NCBI RefSeq assembly: GCF_000346465.2
Contig: NC_034009.1
Coordinates: 8,837,251 to 8,901,250 of the forward strand
Length of the DNA stretch: 64,000 nt
DNA from: Prunus persica
Lineage: Eukaryota > Streptophyta > Magnoliopsida > Rosales > Rosaceae
Direction: 5' to 3'
Under the pieces are notes generated by a model that ran no database searches, was not told the DNA's origin, and saw nothing but the letters and a program-made list of their open reading frames with translations. Below, piece after piece: positions 26,765-36,639 of the stretch; positions within the stretch are counted from its first letter, which is position 1, and each line of letters begins with the position of its first letter. The position numbers and the translations under genes are program-made.

Positions 26765-27338
26765 TTATGATTGATCTTTTGGATCTGGTAGCAGCTCCAT
26801 CATCATAACTTGTATTTCACTAGGGTTTTTCATGGTGATGACTTGCTGGTCTGCAGTTGAGCTGAAAGATAATTGCTCTAAATTGGGAAGGAACAAGTTT
26901 GCAAAATCAAGATGGGCAGGGTGAGCTATGTACTCTGCAACACCCTCCACACTCTCAAAGGTTGTTTCAAACACATGAGTGTACCCTTCCAGCTGCTTCT
27001 CAGTGCTCAATTCATGTCCCCTGATTAATCACAAAACATCAATTAATACATAATTAACTAGTTAATTATTCAAATTGACCACAAATATGCATCATTTTCA
27101 GAACCAGGAAAGCCAAAGTGACCCCAAAAGATAAGAAAAAATTAGCTGAGAGAAGAAAAGAAAAGAAAAAAAGAAACCAGAGGACTATGTTTTACCAGTG
27201 GAAGGACTTCATGGGGTCAATGAGATTGACTAGGTTGGCATAGCCTTGGATCAGTTGGTCAATCTGGCTCTCCGAGGTTCCTTCTTTGAATTGTGCTAGC
27301 AATAAATTCTTAACACCTCCCTTTGCTTCTTCTGCCAT
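26765..27338 (-). CDS. HS1: HS1-type stress-response A/B-barrel protein, copy 1
   Basis: Two exons, 27338-27196 and 27020-26765, giving 132 residues. The Dabb domain forms a small dimeric alpha+beta barrel; Arabidopsis HS1 (109 residues) is described as a heat-stable antimicrobial protein and is encoded next to UPL6. Motifs: 'NLLLAQFKEGTSESQIDQL' near the start, 'VNLIDPMKSFHWG' across the splice, 'GYTHVFETTFESVEGVAEYI' and 'HPAHLDFANLFLPNLEQL'. Compared with copy 2 it carries about 25 extra C-terminal residues ('NPSEIQVMMMELLPDPKDQS'). The intron sits at the same place (between the two bases TG and G of a Trp codon) in both copies, which shows tandem duplication. Its upstream region is duplicated on both sides of the palindromic array. 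Confidence 0.92.
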
Positions 27339-27373
27339 CTCTGTCTGTGAACTGTGATCTGCCTTCTCCTTTC

Positions 27374-27553
27374 TTTTAAACTCACAGTCCAGGTATAATA
27401 TAACTATTTTGTCTCCTATCCGAACCCATTAATCTAATAATTTAATTATTGAATAATGGGCTTGCAGAGGTCATATTTTTGAACCTTCATTTCCTCGTGT
27501 GTGCTGTAGTTTTGTGTTTGTTGGGCCATACCATGGAGGGGTTTGACCTTGGG
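27374..27553. repeat. Left copy of duplicated HS1 upstream sequence
   Basis: TTAAACTCACAGTCCAGGTA ... GTTTGACCTTGGG recurs at 29053-29342. Both copies share ATAATATAACTATTT, TTTAATTATTGAATAATGGG and TTTGTGTTTGTTGGGCCATA. The left copy lies immediately upstream of the first HS1 gene and includes its likely leader and promoter. Confidence 0.85.
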
Positions 27554-27554
27554 A

Positions 27555-29036
27555 TAAAAAAACAGTCGTACAGGCTATACTATTTTAAATAATAAATAAT
27601 TAAAAAATCAGCGTATAGCCGCTCGGATATATTATTTTAAATAAAAAATAAAAAAACCCCGCGTATAGCCTAGCGGCTATTCTATTTATAGGAAAAAAAA
27701 AAGCCCCACCTAGCGCCAGACGCCCATTTGTGGAAACCGGTATCGCCACGTGGCTATACTATTTTTTATAAAAATCATAGTAAAGCCGTGCGGCTCTACT
27801 ATTTTAAATGATAAATAAATAAATAACCCCGAGTATATATTTATAGAAAAAAAGGACCCGCGTGTAATGCCTCGCGGCTATACTATTTTTTTAAAAATAA
27901 AAAATACCCCAATATAGCTGTCCGGCTATACTATTTTGAATAAAAATTAACAAAAAAACCTTGTGTATTTCCACACGGCTGTACTATTTATAGGGGAAAA
28001 AAAAAAAGGACCCACCTAGTGCCTAGGTGCCCATGTGTCAAAATAAGTATAGCCGCACGACTATACTATTTTTTTCAAAATAAATTATCGTAGTAAAGCC
28101 TCGCAACTATACTATTTTGAAAAAGAGTAATGCTATTTGGACACATAACATTGACCACCTTAACTGACCATCTTATGTGGCAACTGATGTGTCATGCCAT
28201 GTCAATTAATGAATGTCGTCATATCAATTAAAAAATAAATTAAAAAACCCTAGCATTCCTAGTGAGTGGCCTCATGGCAGCATTCATTAATTGACATGGC
28301 ATGACACATCAATTGCCACATAAGGTGGTCAGTTAAGGTGGTCAATGTTGTGTGTCCAAATAGCAGCATTACTCTTTGAAAAATACCCAAAGAGTATAGC
28401 AGCTCGGCTATTCTATTTAGTACCAAAAAAAGGGACCCACATGTCAAACAATGTATAGCCGAGCGGCTATATTATTTAAATATATATATATATATAAGAA
28501 TGATGATATGAATGTTCTCTTTGATGTAATTATACAGACCTAGGGCTTGTGTTTAAATACAGTGGCTGATACATGTTCCAACAGGTATTAGTTAAGGACA
28601 AACCCAATCAGACAAAAACATTATATGATATTTGAATTTTAAAAATAATTCAAATAAATAAATAATGAATTAGCTTATTGAATTTAATTTAAATCACACA
28701 GCCAAAGAGCCATAAGGTCGAAGGAGCGGCCGGCTAGACTATTTATAGAAAAAAAAAAAAAAAAAAAAAAGGACAGCCTAGCACTAGGTGCCCATGTGTG
28801 AAAACTGGTATAGCCGCGCGGCTATACCTTTTTTATTTTTATAAAAAACCGTTGTAAAGCCGAACAGCTATACTATTTTAAATGAAAAATTAGAAGGAAA
28901 AAAAAACCCCGCGTATAGCCGAGCGGCTAAACTATTTTAAATGAAAATAAAAAACCACAGGTATAGCCGCGCGGCTAAACTATTTTAAATGAAAATAAAA
29001 AACCACAGGTATAGCCGCGCGGCTATACTATTTATA
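27555..29036. repeat. Array of palindromic TATAGCCG-N-CGGCTATA units
   Basis: About 18 degenerate copies of a GC-rich palindrome embedded in A/T tracts. Clear units lie near 27612, 27663, 27785, 27866, 27913, 28046, 28397, 28453, 28808, 28915, 28961 and 29009. GTATAGCCGCGCGGCTATAC at 28808-28827 and 29009-29028 is a perfect 20-base palindrome. Each is followed by ACTATTTTAAAT-A-rich sequence. The last three units repeat with a period of about 48-49 bases. A second block, CACCTAGTGCCTAGGTGCCC, recurs in variants near 27707, 28013 and 28776, so there is a larger repeat order. No protein is encoded. A Mutator-type MITE is nested inside. Confidence 0.85.
28125..28374. mobile_element. Mutator-like foldback MITE with a 9-bp target duplication
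   Basis: A 250-base near-perfect inverted repeat. The left end begins GAGTAATGCTATTTGGACAC and the right end is the complement with one 3-base difference. Identical 9-base direct repeats TTTGAAAAA flank it (28116-28124 and 28375-28383). Long inverted ends plus a 9-bp duplication are the hallmark of Mutator-like elements. Nothing is encoded, so it is non-autonomous. It inserted inside the palindromic array. Confidence 0.87.
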
Positions 29037-29052
29037 GAAACTTTGGAACTAT

Positions 29053-29342
29053 TTTTAAACTCACAGTCCTGGTATAATATAACTATTTGTCTCCTCCCCA
29101 AATTTCTTTTTTTCTTTTTTGGGTCTGCTTGTATAATATACCTGAACCCACTAATCTAATAATTTAATTATTGAATAATGGGTTTGCAGGGGTCATATTT
29201 TTGAATCTTCATTTCCTTAATATTGCTTGTATAAATAAATAAAAAAATTAATCACTAATTTGTACCTAAATTAATTCATACCAACCTGTGTGCTAGTTTT
29301 GTGTTTGTTGGGCCATACCATCGAGGGGTTTGAGCTTGGGCT
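29053..29342. repeat. Right copy of duplicated HS1 upstream sequence
   Basis: Matches 27374-27553 in the same orientation but is about 110 bases longer, with extra bases near 29100-29137 and 29222-29283. It ends in GGGGTTTGAGCTTGGG. Confidence 0.83.
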
Positions 29343-29344
29343 AA

Positions 29345-30335
29345 GCTATTGACCTCTTTTTTGGGGGGTTAAACCAAGCTATTGACTTTTAAAACAATAG
29401 AGAGTTTGTTTATGAAATGAAATTTTGGGTGTGGAAATGCTACTACTTCATAACTACATGACTTAGAAGATATAAGAGTAAGAGAGAAACTCAAGTAATT
29501 GGTGAATAAACTTTACCATTTGTAAAAGAAATGGGTCAAATGCACACCGACCAAACTTCGTCTTCCTTTGCCAAAATTCGACCTGGTTTATTAGTTGTGT
29601 AATGAGGCCTAATCCTGTTTAGGTACAACAAACTTAGCACCATTAGACCACACGACATTCTTAGGTGGTGAAGTTGCACGAGATACATCCATTCCCAATT
29701 CAGATTGTAGTTATCTTTTACACTCAAAATGCTTGTATCTCATGACACTTCACCGCATAATGTAGTTACATGTCACACTCTCAAATGCATGTATCTCGTG
29801 AGACTTTCTCTGCATAAGAATGACATTTACTCCATTTATTCAGAGTTGTATTCCTCTACCTAATTACTACAATGCGGACAATGGGAATATGGAAGTATAT
29901 AAATGAATGGATCCGGATCTTTTGCTATGATTTTCTCTGCCATGATTTGCTTTATTTTTGTTCTCTATACGTGAGAATGTGAAGATTGGAAAGTTGATAA
30001 ATCTAGTAAGGGCTTATAAAGAGTTGAGCTACTCCCCCCATTGCCAATTGATTTTGGGATGGAACCTCAACTTCCTTCATACGCCACCTCATTAAATGAA
30101 TGAAGAGAATCCGGATCCATAAATGAATGAAGAGGTTTGACTCGTAACCATGAATACACTGTTTCTTAACTAATTACTAACCTTGGAAAAACTTCGACAA
30201 ACTTTGACGCGTTATGGTCAATGTTTTTACTTACCGAAGAAGTAAAACCACACCTCCCATGAGTCACTATATAAAGAAACCAATTGTAACACTTCTGTAA
30301 AACAAAGAAAAAAAGCTTCAAAGAAATTGGCAAAA
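29345..30335. other. Intergenic DNA upstream of the inhibitor pseudogene
   Basis: AT-rich. No gene was recognised. The last 100 bases contain CACTATATAAAG (about 30267), a possible former TATA box of the pseudogene. Confidence 0.5.
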
Positions 30336-30889
30336 ATGGGTTCTTCTTTCTGTAGCATAACCTCAATCTCCATAGCTTGCATTGTGCTAATGTCCTTCTT
30401 GGCTATGGCTCCCTCCTATGCATTTGATCTAAACTCTATTTGCTCTAAAACCTTGAACGCTTCTTTTTGTTCACAGGTCCTAAGTTCGGATCCCTGCGTG
30501 CGTGACCAAGTCACTTCTTCACAGCCTTGTCTATGTCACTGTAGATTTGGCACATTCCAATGCCATGCCCAATAGAGACCACCTAGTCCAGTGGCAAAAA
30601 CTTACGGACAATCCTCAGTTGAGGGCAAGGTACACATCTTGTTCCAGCAATTACAATTTACAATGATGGCACTGCTGATTTCCAGCAAGCCAGGCAAAGT
30701 GTAGGGCTTGGTGTCTATAGGGGTGTAAGAGATGCAGCATCTGGTGCCTTGGGAGAATTCAATGGGTGTGCAGAGAACTTCAGGCAGTCACCAGCTGAAC
30801 CATCAACACTCTGGCATGATACTCGGGATTTGTTAGATCTTTCTAGTATGGTTTCAGTAATCTCTCATATGCTGCTTCAACCATACTAA
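30336..30889 (+). pseudogene. Pectinesterase/invertase inhibitor-like (PMEI) gene, broken
   Basis: The ATG at 30336 opens a typical secreted-inhibitor start: a hydrophobic signal peptide ('SIACIVLMSFLAMAPSYA') and then 'LNSICSKTLNASFCSQVL', with the two Cys that form the first disulfide in PMEI proteins. Similarity then moves to another frame after about 30515 ('VDLAHSNA', 'QWQKLTDNPQLRARYTSC') and again after about 30658 ('YNDGTADFQQARQSVGLGVY', 'LLDLSSMVSVIS'), ending at TAA 30887-30889. Two frameshifts are therefore needed to read the whole domain, and the first frame stops at 30575. It lies alone between the two HS1 genes. The family assignment rests on pattern and order of motifs. Confidence 0.75.
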
Positions 30890-31237
30890 TGCTTTTATGT
30901 ACCCTTTTGAGGTCATGGATGTCAAATTTCGTTGCTTTAAGAAATAACCATATCCAGCTCGTGCTTGACAGTTTCTGTAGATCGGAGATTTTAGCAACAA
31001 AATATAAATTGACATCAACCTCAATACAGAGTTCAAACAGTCAAATGCAATGAAATGAAAATTTGAGACGCAAGCAATGACTTGGAAGTGGAACAACATC
31101 AGCTCATCTCTCATTATTGAATTTTACAGAGTGTTTGTAAATCAGAGGAACACAGCCAAATCAAACTCTTACAGAGAAAATTAAGTTCCGTTCAGAGCAA
31201 TAGCATGATATATGACACCTTTGATAGGCCTTCCAAT

Positions 31238-32437
31238 TTAGACACGAACCATAGTTGGTTTGTAATCGAACACAATGACTTTCTCCACATGGGAAAGGAA
31301 CAAATTTGCAAAATCAACATGGGCAGGATGAGCTACATACTCCGTCACACCCTCCATACTCTCAAAGGTAGACTCGAAGATATGGGTGAAACCTTGATGC
31401 AGGTTCTCGATACTCACGTCCTTTCCCCTGATTACAAAACATTAACGAACACTTAAAAAGTTATGCAGACCACATATCCTAATGCTTGAGTCACAAAAAT
31501 TAACTGCAACTTAACTAACTGTAGAGAAAACTTGGTGATAGCTTTTGGTGCGGGGGCACTATCTGGGAAAATTCCATGGCCACACATGAACAAAAACTAC
31601 AAAGTCGTGTCTAATAATCTATGAAATGCTAAAGAAGTTGTTCAGGTTAAAAGATTGGCATTTCAGTTAGATGCTCAGGTCTTGGGTCATAAATTAATCC
31701 TATATGTTCTTGGGATGATACAAGGAACCACAGAGTGATATGCCAAACATGAAAATAGTGAACCTGAGTGATAAGAAGATGGTCTAGCATTTTGAGTTCC
31801 GGGAAAAATAACCAAAATTTGCCCATCTAATACAAATAGCCCTTTTTTTCAAGACAAAAACTGCAACTTTAACCAATATTTGATGATTGAACCCCTTTTC
31901 AACATCAGATTTTCAACAAAAGTTGCAATTTTTGAAAAATGGGTGCTAAGTTTTCCAAAAATCTAGCCTTTTGAGGACCCATCTGACTCCCACACTGAAT
32001 CAGGAAACGCAAAGTGACACAAAAAATATAAGCTAAAAACTCTGTTTTACATGAAAGATGATACTGGACACAAATTAGGTGAATACACGACAAGATATGT
32101 GTATTTGGCTAGAACATAACTTCCCAAGTTAACAAATTGCGGTAAAAGACAGGTACCTAAATGCATCAAGTCTTTAAATTCAATTTAAGGATTTTAAATA
32201 TGAATTACCAAGAAGATCTGAGAATTGAACTCAATATAAAACAGAGATTAGTGTGAGGAGGACAAATGGAAGAGGGAAAGGGTTGGGTAGTGGGTACCAG
32301 TGGAAGGACTTCATGGGTTCAATGAGATCGACGAGTTTTGCATAGCCTTTGGTGAGTTCCTCAATCTGATTCTCTGAGATTCCTTCTTTGAACTTTGCTA
32401 ACAATACATGCTTCACCACTCCCTTCGCTTCCTCCAT
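31238..32437 (-). CDS. HS1: HS1-type stress-response A/B-barrel protein, copy 2
   Basis: Two exons, 32437-32298 and 31427-31238, giving 109 residues, exactly the length of Arabidopsis HS1. The Dabb domain reads 'VVKHVLLAKFKEGISENQIE', 'DLIEPMKSFHWG' (across the splice), 'GFTHIFESTFESMEGVTEYV', 'HPAHVDFANLFLSHVEKVIV' and 'FDYKPTMVRV'. The intron (871 bases) is in the same codon as in copy 1. Because it keeps the canonical C-terminus ending 'DYKPTMVRV', this copy is the better candidate for the ancestral function. It lies about 3.9 kb upstream of copy 1 on the same strand. Confidence 0.92.
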
Positions 32438-32663
32438 CTTTCTCTCTCTCTTCCGTCTTCTGAATCTTCTCCTTTTTCTAATGTTTCTCACTCCGCAGTC
32501 CACTCCACACCTACTTACTCAATGAAAAAGAAAAAAACGTGCCAACCATTTTCTTTTTTCTTTTTTCTTTTTTTTTAAAATAATAAATTATAGGATATTT
32601 TTATAATTGGATAAGGCAACCACAAAAACTGCACGGAAAATACTTGTCTTATTTCTTAGGAGT

Positions 32664-32896
32664 AAGAACATTTACTTTCAAATCATCATAAGAAAACCCT
32701 AGCCGCACTCTGATCCCATTTCTCCTTGTGTTGGTATCTAGTTGCGGTTCTCGTCGGAGGTCTTTGTGTTAGGTTTTGTTTTTGACTTGTTCTTTTATTG
32801 TAATGGTCCAAAGTGACCTGAATTATCATGTCACTCTTTGTACGTTTGTGGTTTTATGAATGAATTTCTCTTTCTCAAAAAGAACATTTACTTTCA
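32664..32896 (+). mobile_element. Short retroposed sequence with a 17-bp target-site duplication
   Basis: AAGAACATTTACTTTCA stands at 32664-32680 and again at 32880-32896. Between them are about 199 bases ending in GAATTTCTCTTTCTCAAAA, which looks like the 3' end of a plant L1-type LINE or a LINE-mobilised SINE. A long perfect duplication plus an A-tail indicates target-primed reverse transcription. The insert encodes nothing recognisable. Plus orientation is set by the A-tail. Confidence 0.8.
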
Positions 32897-32899
32897 TGC

Positions 32900-34148
32900 C
32901 ATGGCAAAAGGGGCCTAGGCTCCAAAAATAACCTCCACTCAAGAAAAAATTGTCATGGAAGAAGTGGGCCACAAAACTGGGCAAGACTTGCTTGGGTTGC
33001 TGTTTGGGCAAGTTGACGTCATGCTGACGTCAACGACTAATTTAAACACCAAAATTTTCAAAAAAAAAATTTCTATAAATACCTAGCCATATTCTTCACT
33101 TCCCACACCAAAATTCATACAAATTCCTTTCCTCATATCTTATGTAAATTTGCCCTTGGGTTGCCATAGCAATGGGTGAGAATGCATCAAACAAATTGCT
33201 ATGGCAGTCACTATTCACGTGAATTTTGCCATGGCACAACGAGTGGAAGTGCTCTTATAGTTTGATATGTGTGTAGAGATTTCTCTTTCTGTGATTTTTA
33301 TGAATTATTTTTTAGATATTTTTGTATGTGTGCAAAATTGTGATTTTCATGAAGTATGAATGTCTCCTGAAAGCAATGCTAAAAGAATAAATACATAAAT
33401 AAACGCTCTTAAGTTACAAACATTTGTTTAACTTTTATTAATTATTAAATTATATATTTATTTTGTTTCTATTGAAACCATTCCTTCAATAGTGAAAGAA
33501 AAATAAAAGAGAACCTATTCCTACTATTATTTAACTTTAAGTGCACCCACTAAATTACTCTTAACACAACCAATGAGTACCAACAATTATCTCAAATTTT
33601 TAATAGAATAATTTCAACGAAGTACGATTATTATAAACAATTAATTATAATGCATCATTTCGATACGAATATTTCAAATTTAAAGACTTTGTTCAAATGT
33701 TTAATAGTTAAATTATTTTTTTTGTACAAATAATATTTTACTTTAATCTAATTTAAATTATAGAGAGGGAGATTCAAATTCGGGTGCAGAGTGAGGATCA
33801 CACCCGCTTTAACCACCTTAACTAAGCTCATGTCTGCTAATAATTAAATTACTTCAACTTGTATGAAAAAGGAAAAGAAGAAAGAAATTATTATTACTTT
33901 TTCAAAATGGACTTCAAATGATAGAGTAATTGTAACTAGTACTTTCAAAGCACAAAGATCATAATTTATGGTTCTTCCAACATAAATTTTTTTTGTATTG
34001 ATTTGGAAAATCTCTTTTCTTAAATACTTACATCAAATGAAAAACGCTCACATATTGTGAATTTTTTTTTATATATACAAGCGACATGAAAAAAAAGAGA
34101 ATTGAACCTGGGACTTCGAGTATAAGGATAAACGTTCAAGTTGAAATT
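32900..34148. other. Intergenic AT-rich DNA
   Basis: No gene was seen. Around 33765-33840 there is a GC-richer phrase (GGAGATTCAAATTCGGGTGC and so on) of the kind found in dispersed plant repeats; I cannot assign it. Confidence 0.5.
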
Positions 34149-34265
34149 CACTACAAAAAATTGTGACAATAGTTATCATTATTTAGTGACATCTGATGAC
34201 TAATGATGGAGTGACTAAATGCCTTTTTTGGTGACTTGACTATTGCCATTGTTTTTTTTTTAGTG
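34149..34265. mobile_element. Mini-element with CACTA-type ends
   Basis: Begins CACTACAAAAAATTGTGAC and ends TTTTTTTTTTAGTG, the complementary type of end expected for CACTA (En/Spm) MITEs. It is only 117 bases long. No 3-bp target duplication is evident (ATT on the left, TAG on the right), so the call is tentative. Confidence 0.45.
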
Positions 34266-34575
34266 TAGATTACCTTCATAATGTAGAAAAACGTGCCCCA
34301 AACCCCAACCCAAAAAGTACATAACAAAAAGAAGGTAAATAAATAGAATAAAACTCTAAATAGTGCAATATAGTACTGTTTTATTGCAAACTGATCGGGT
34401 CACATTACCAACACAACCCACGACTTACACACTATAAAAGTGTAGTTTCCTACACTATACAAATTGGTAGCTTTTTATCCATAATCCCATGCACTTCATA
34501 TCCATATATATTTAGTTCATACATAATATGGCTGGGAGACTAATTAATCCCTTAATTAAGTAGTAATTAACCAAA

Positions 34576-36420
34576 TCAAGCGGCAGATGGTGCACTCCTT
34601 TGGTCAACAGCATCAGTCTCCGATATTACATCAATAAAGGGTGGTCCAACCTTTACATGCTCGTCTGCCTTCACCACAATTTCATCATCATCATTATTCT
34701 TAATGTAATCCAGTGACGGGTCCTCATAAATATCCCACCACTTCTTCACCAGCATCTTTATGTCTTCTCTCTCCATATGCTCTTCCTCTCCTGTATACCT
34801 CCATGGCTTTGATCCCTGCACCAACATATTATAGTATGCGCAACGTTCTCTTGTCAGATAAATATTTATATATCGCCAGATAGTCTACTTAGAGAACATT
34901 TTTGTATATATATAGATGAGATGTGTTTCGATTATCACATACCGCAGCACAGTAATGAACAACCTTCACATGGTCAATGTCCAAATTTTCAGGGTGGCGC
35001 CACAAGAGAGCCAATACAAGATTGTATGCAGGTGGGATAGGCTTGTATACATCCTTGAAGAACATGTTCAAAAAGTCCTGCACATCATCAAAATTAATTT
35101 TCAAAAATCCCTAGGCGAGTTTTAAGGATGAAATCAACAGAGAAAATACAAACAGAGGATCGTATTGGATTATAATTACCTGCTCGGCAAATGAGGAAGG
35201 AGGGGTGACTTTGACGGTCTCTAAGAGATCACAGTAAGTCGGAAGACGAGGCTCATAGACAAACATGCCAGCATTGAAGTAAGGTGGTGGTGGTGAGCCC
35301 AAGTCGGCTGGCCATTGAACCTTCTCAGGGCACTGCTGGCAGTATCCAATCTTATACTGAGGAGTCTTACTCCATGTCTTCTCACAAAAGCAATCCATCA
35401 CAGCATAAAAATAACCCTCGGGCATGTCGAAAAGGTGATCGATATTATCAAACACTTGTATGTCTCCATCCAAGTATATCATCTTCTCGTACTCCACAAA
35501 CTACATATGTATATTCATTTACATATATGGTACACAGTTAACTTGCATGATTGAAATGCACTCATGACTGGTAAATCAATCAATTAAGGGAAATTTTTCT
35601 CTTGCCAAATAGAGTAACATGTTTTATTTATTTAATAACATAGATGTTACTAAACCAATTGATCATGCATAATAATTTGACAAGTTATTTTGAAAAAGTG
35701 TTGATCCGTTTCTATAATCATGTGAAACTTTGTTCATATGTATGGTTTAAATCGGTGATCCGATATGTTATATCATAAATACAAATCGGATGTTACTAAA
35801 CTAAATGATAATGCGTAATGGTGTGATAAGTTATGTTGATAAAGTGTCTAAGTGGGACCCAAAAAAAGTGTCGGTTGGTTTTGAACAATGAATTATGCGA
35901 AATTTAATTTTGTTTATATGCATGGTTTAAGTGGGTGATCCGGTCTTTTATGTTCTGAAGTACTAACTGAATGTTATTAAACTAAATCAACATGCGTAAT
36001 AGTGCAATAAGTTATGTTAATAGAGTGTCAGTCAGTAGGTTTGAATAATGAACTATGCGAAATTTTAAATCGGCAGACCGACATACCACTAAATAAAACA
36101 ATAACACACAAGGTTTATTAGTTTGGTACCTCCCAAATACGAAGTTTTGAGTAGTTGATGACATAATAAGCCATGGCAAATTGAGTTTGGTTTTCAGGAG
36201 GGTAGACAGGCTCAATCTGGCGCACAATGCATCCTTGAGATTCAAGAATCTGGAGGTGCTCCTCAGGAACATCAGGCAGGACGGCCACCACAAGTGGGTA
36301 TGCAGATTTGGTCTTCCTAAGGCCCTTGGCCAGGCCAACCACACCTTTCCAATAGTCTCCATTTCCAGCCAAGAAGGTCACATAGGCCCTCTTTGGTTCT
36401 TTTGTCTCTGCAGGCGACAT
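34576..36420 (-). CDS. GolS: Galactinol synthase (GT8 family)
   Basis: Four exons, 36420-36130, 35500-35180, 35077-34943 and 34815-34576, giving 328 residues, normal for the family. The enzyme transfers galactose from UDP-galactose to myo-inositol in the cytosol, the committed step to raffinose-family oligosaccharides in cold, drought and seed maturation. Motifs: 'RAYVTFLAGNGDYWKGVVGL', 'YPLVVAVLPDVPEEH', the DXD motif in 'MIYLDGDIQVFDNIDHLFD', 'CFCEKTWS', 'YFNAGMFVYEP', 'HPENLDIDHVKVVHYCAA', 'GSKPWRYTG' and the family's terminal pentapeptide APSAA. The start at 36420 gives a short N-terminus as usual. From memory, the Arabidopsis neighbours of RPS1 and SWC5 include GolS10, which suits this position. 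Confidence 0.96.
35641..36066. repeat. Degenerate tandem repeats in galactinol synthase intron 1
   Basis: Three copies of a 145-180-base unit start near 35645, 35788 and 35969. Each has (G)ATGTTA(C/T)TAAAC, ATGCGTAAT-type and ATAAGTTATGTTGATA-type segments, and GGTGATCCG follows in the first two. Only intron sequence is affected. Confidence 0.75.
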
Positions 36421-36560
36421 ATCTTTGGATAAAAAAGAAAGAGAGATAAAAAACACAGAACAAAGCAGAAAATTATTTGAGAGGAGGGTTTTGGAAAGCA
36501 CAAGATAAAGAAAATTGGATGCTGAAGATTTATTGAGGAAATTGAAGAAGTAGAGATGAG

Positions 36561-36568
36561 TTTATATA
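36561..36568 (-). promoter_or_regulatory. Probable TATA box of galactinol synthase
   Basis: TATATAAA on the minus strand, about 140 bases upstream of the start codon. It predicts a leader of roughly 110 bases with no upstream ATG in frame. Confidence 0.6.
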
Positions 36569-36639
36569 GAGGCATGAATGTTTGATGCGGTGGCATTTGA
36601 TATGGGAAAATGCCAAGTCTGGAAAAAGCTTGAGTCAAG

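Noticed and set aside
28259..28447. A 62-codon minus-strand open frame in the palindromic region.
   Set aside because: It lies largely in one arm of the MITE and has no protein motif.
27555..29036. The regular palindromic units as a possible CRISPR array.
   Set aside because: Units are palindromic and degenerate, spacers are near-identical A/T tracts rather than unique, and the genome is a plant's.
34098..34140. A GAACCTGGGACTTCGAG stretch resembling a tRNA T-arm.
   Set aside because: No acceptor or anticodon stem can be formed around it.
36421..36501. A hydrophobic 27-residue in-frame extension upstream of galactinol synthase that looks like a signal anchor.
   Set aside because: The first codon of that extension is GTG, not ATG, and no ATG lies between it and 36420. 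Galactinol synthase is cytosolic, so the start at 36420 is kept.
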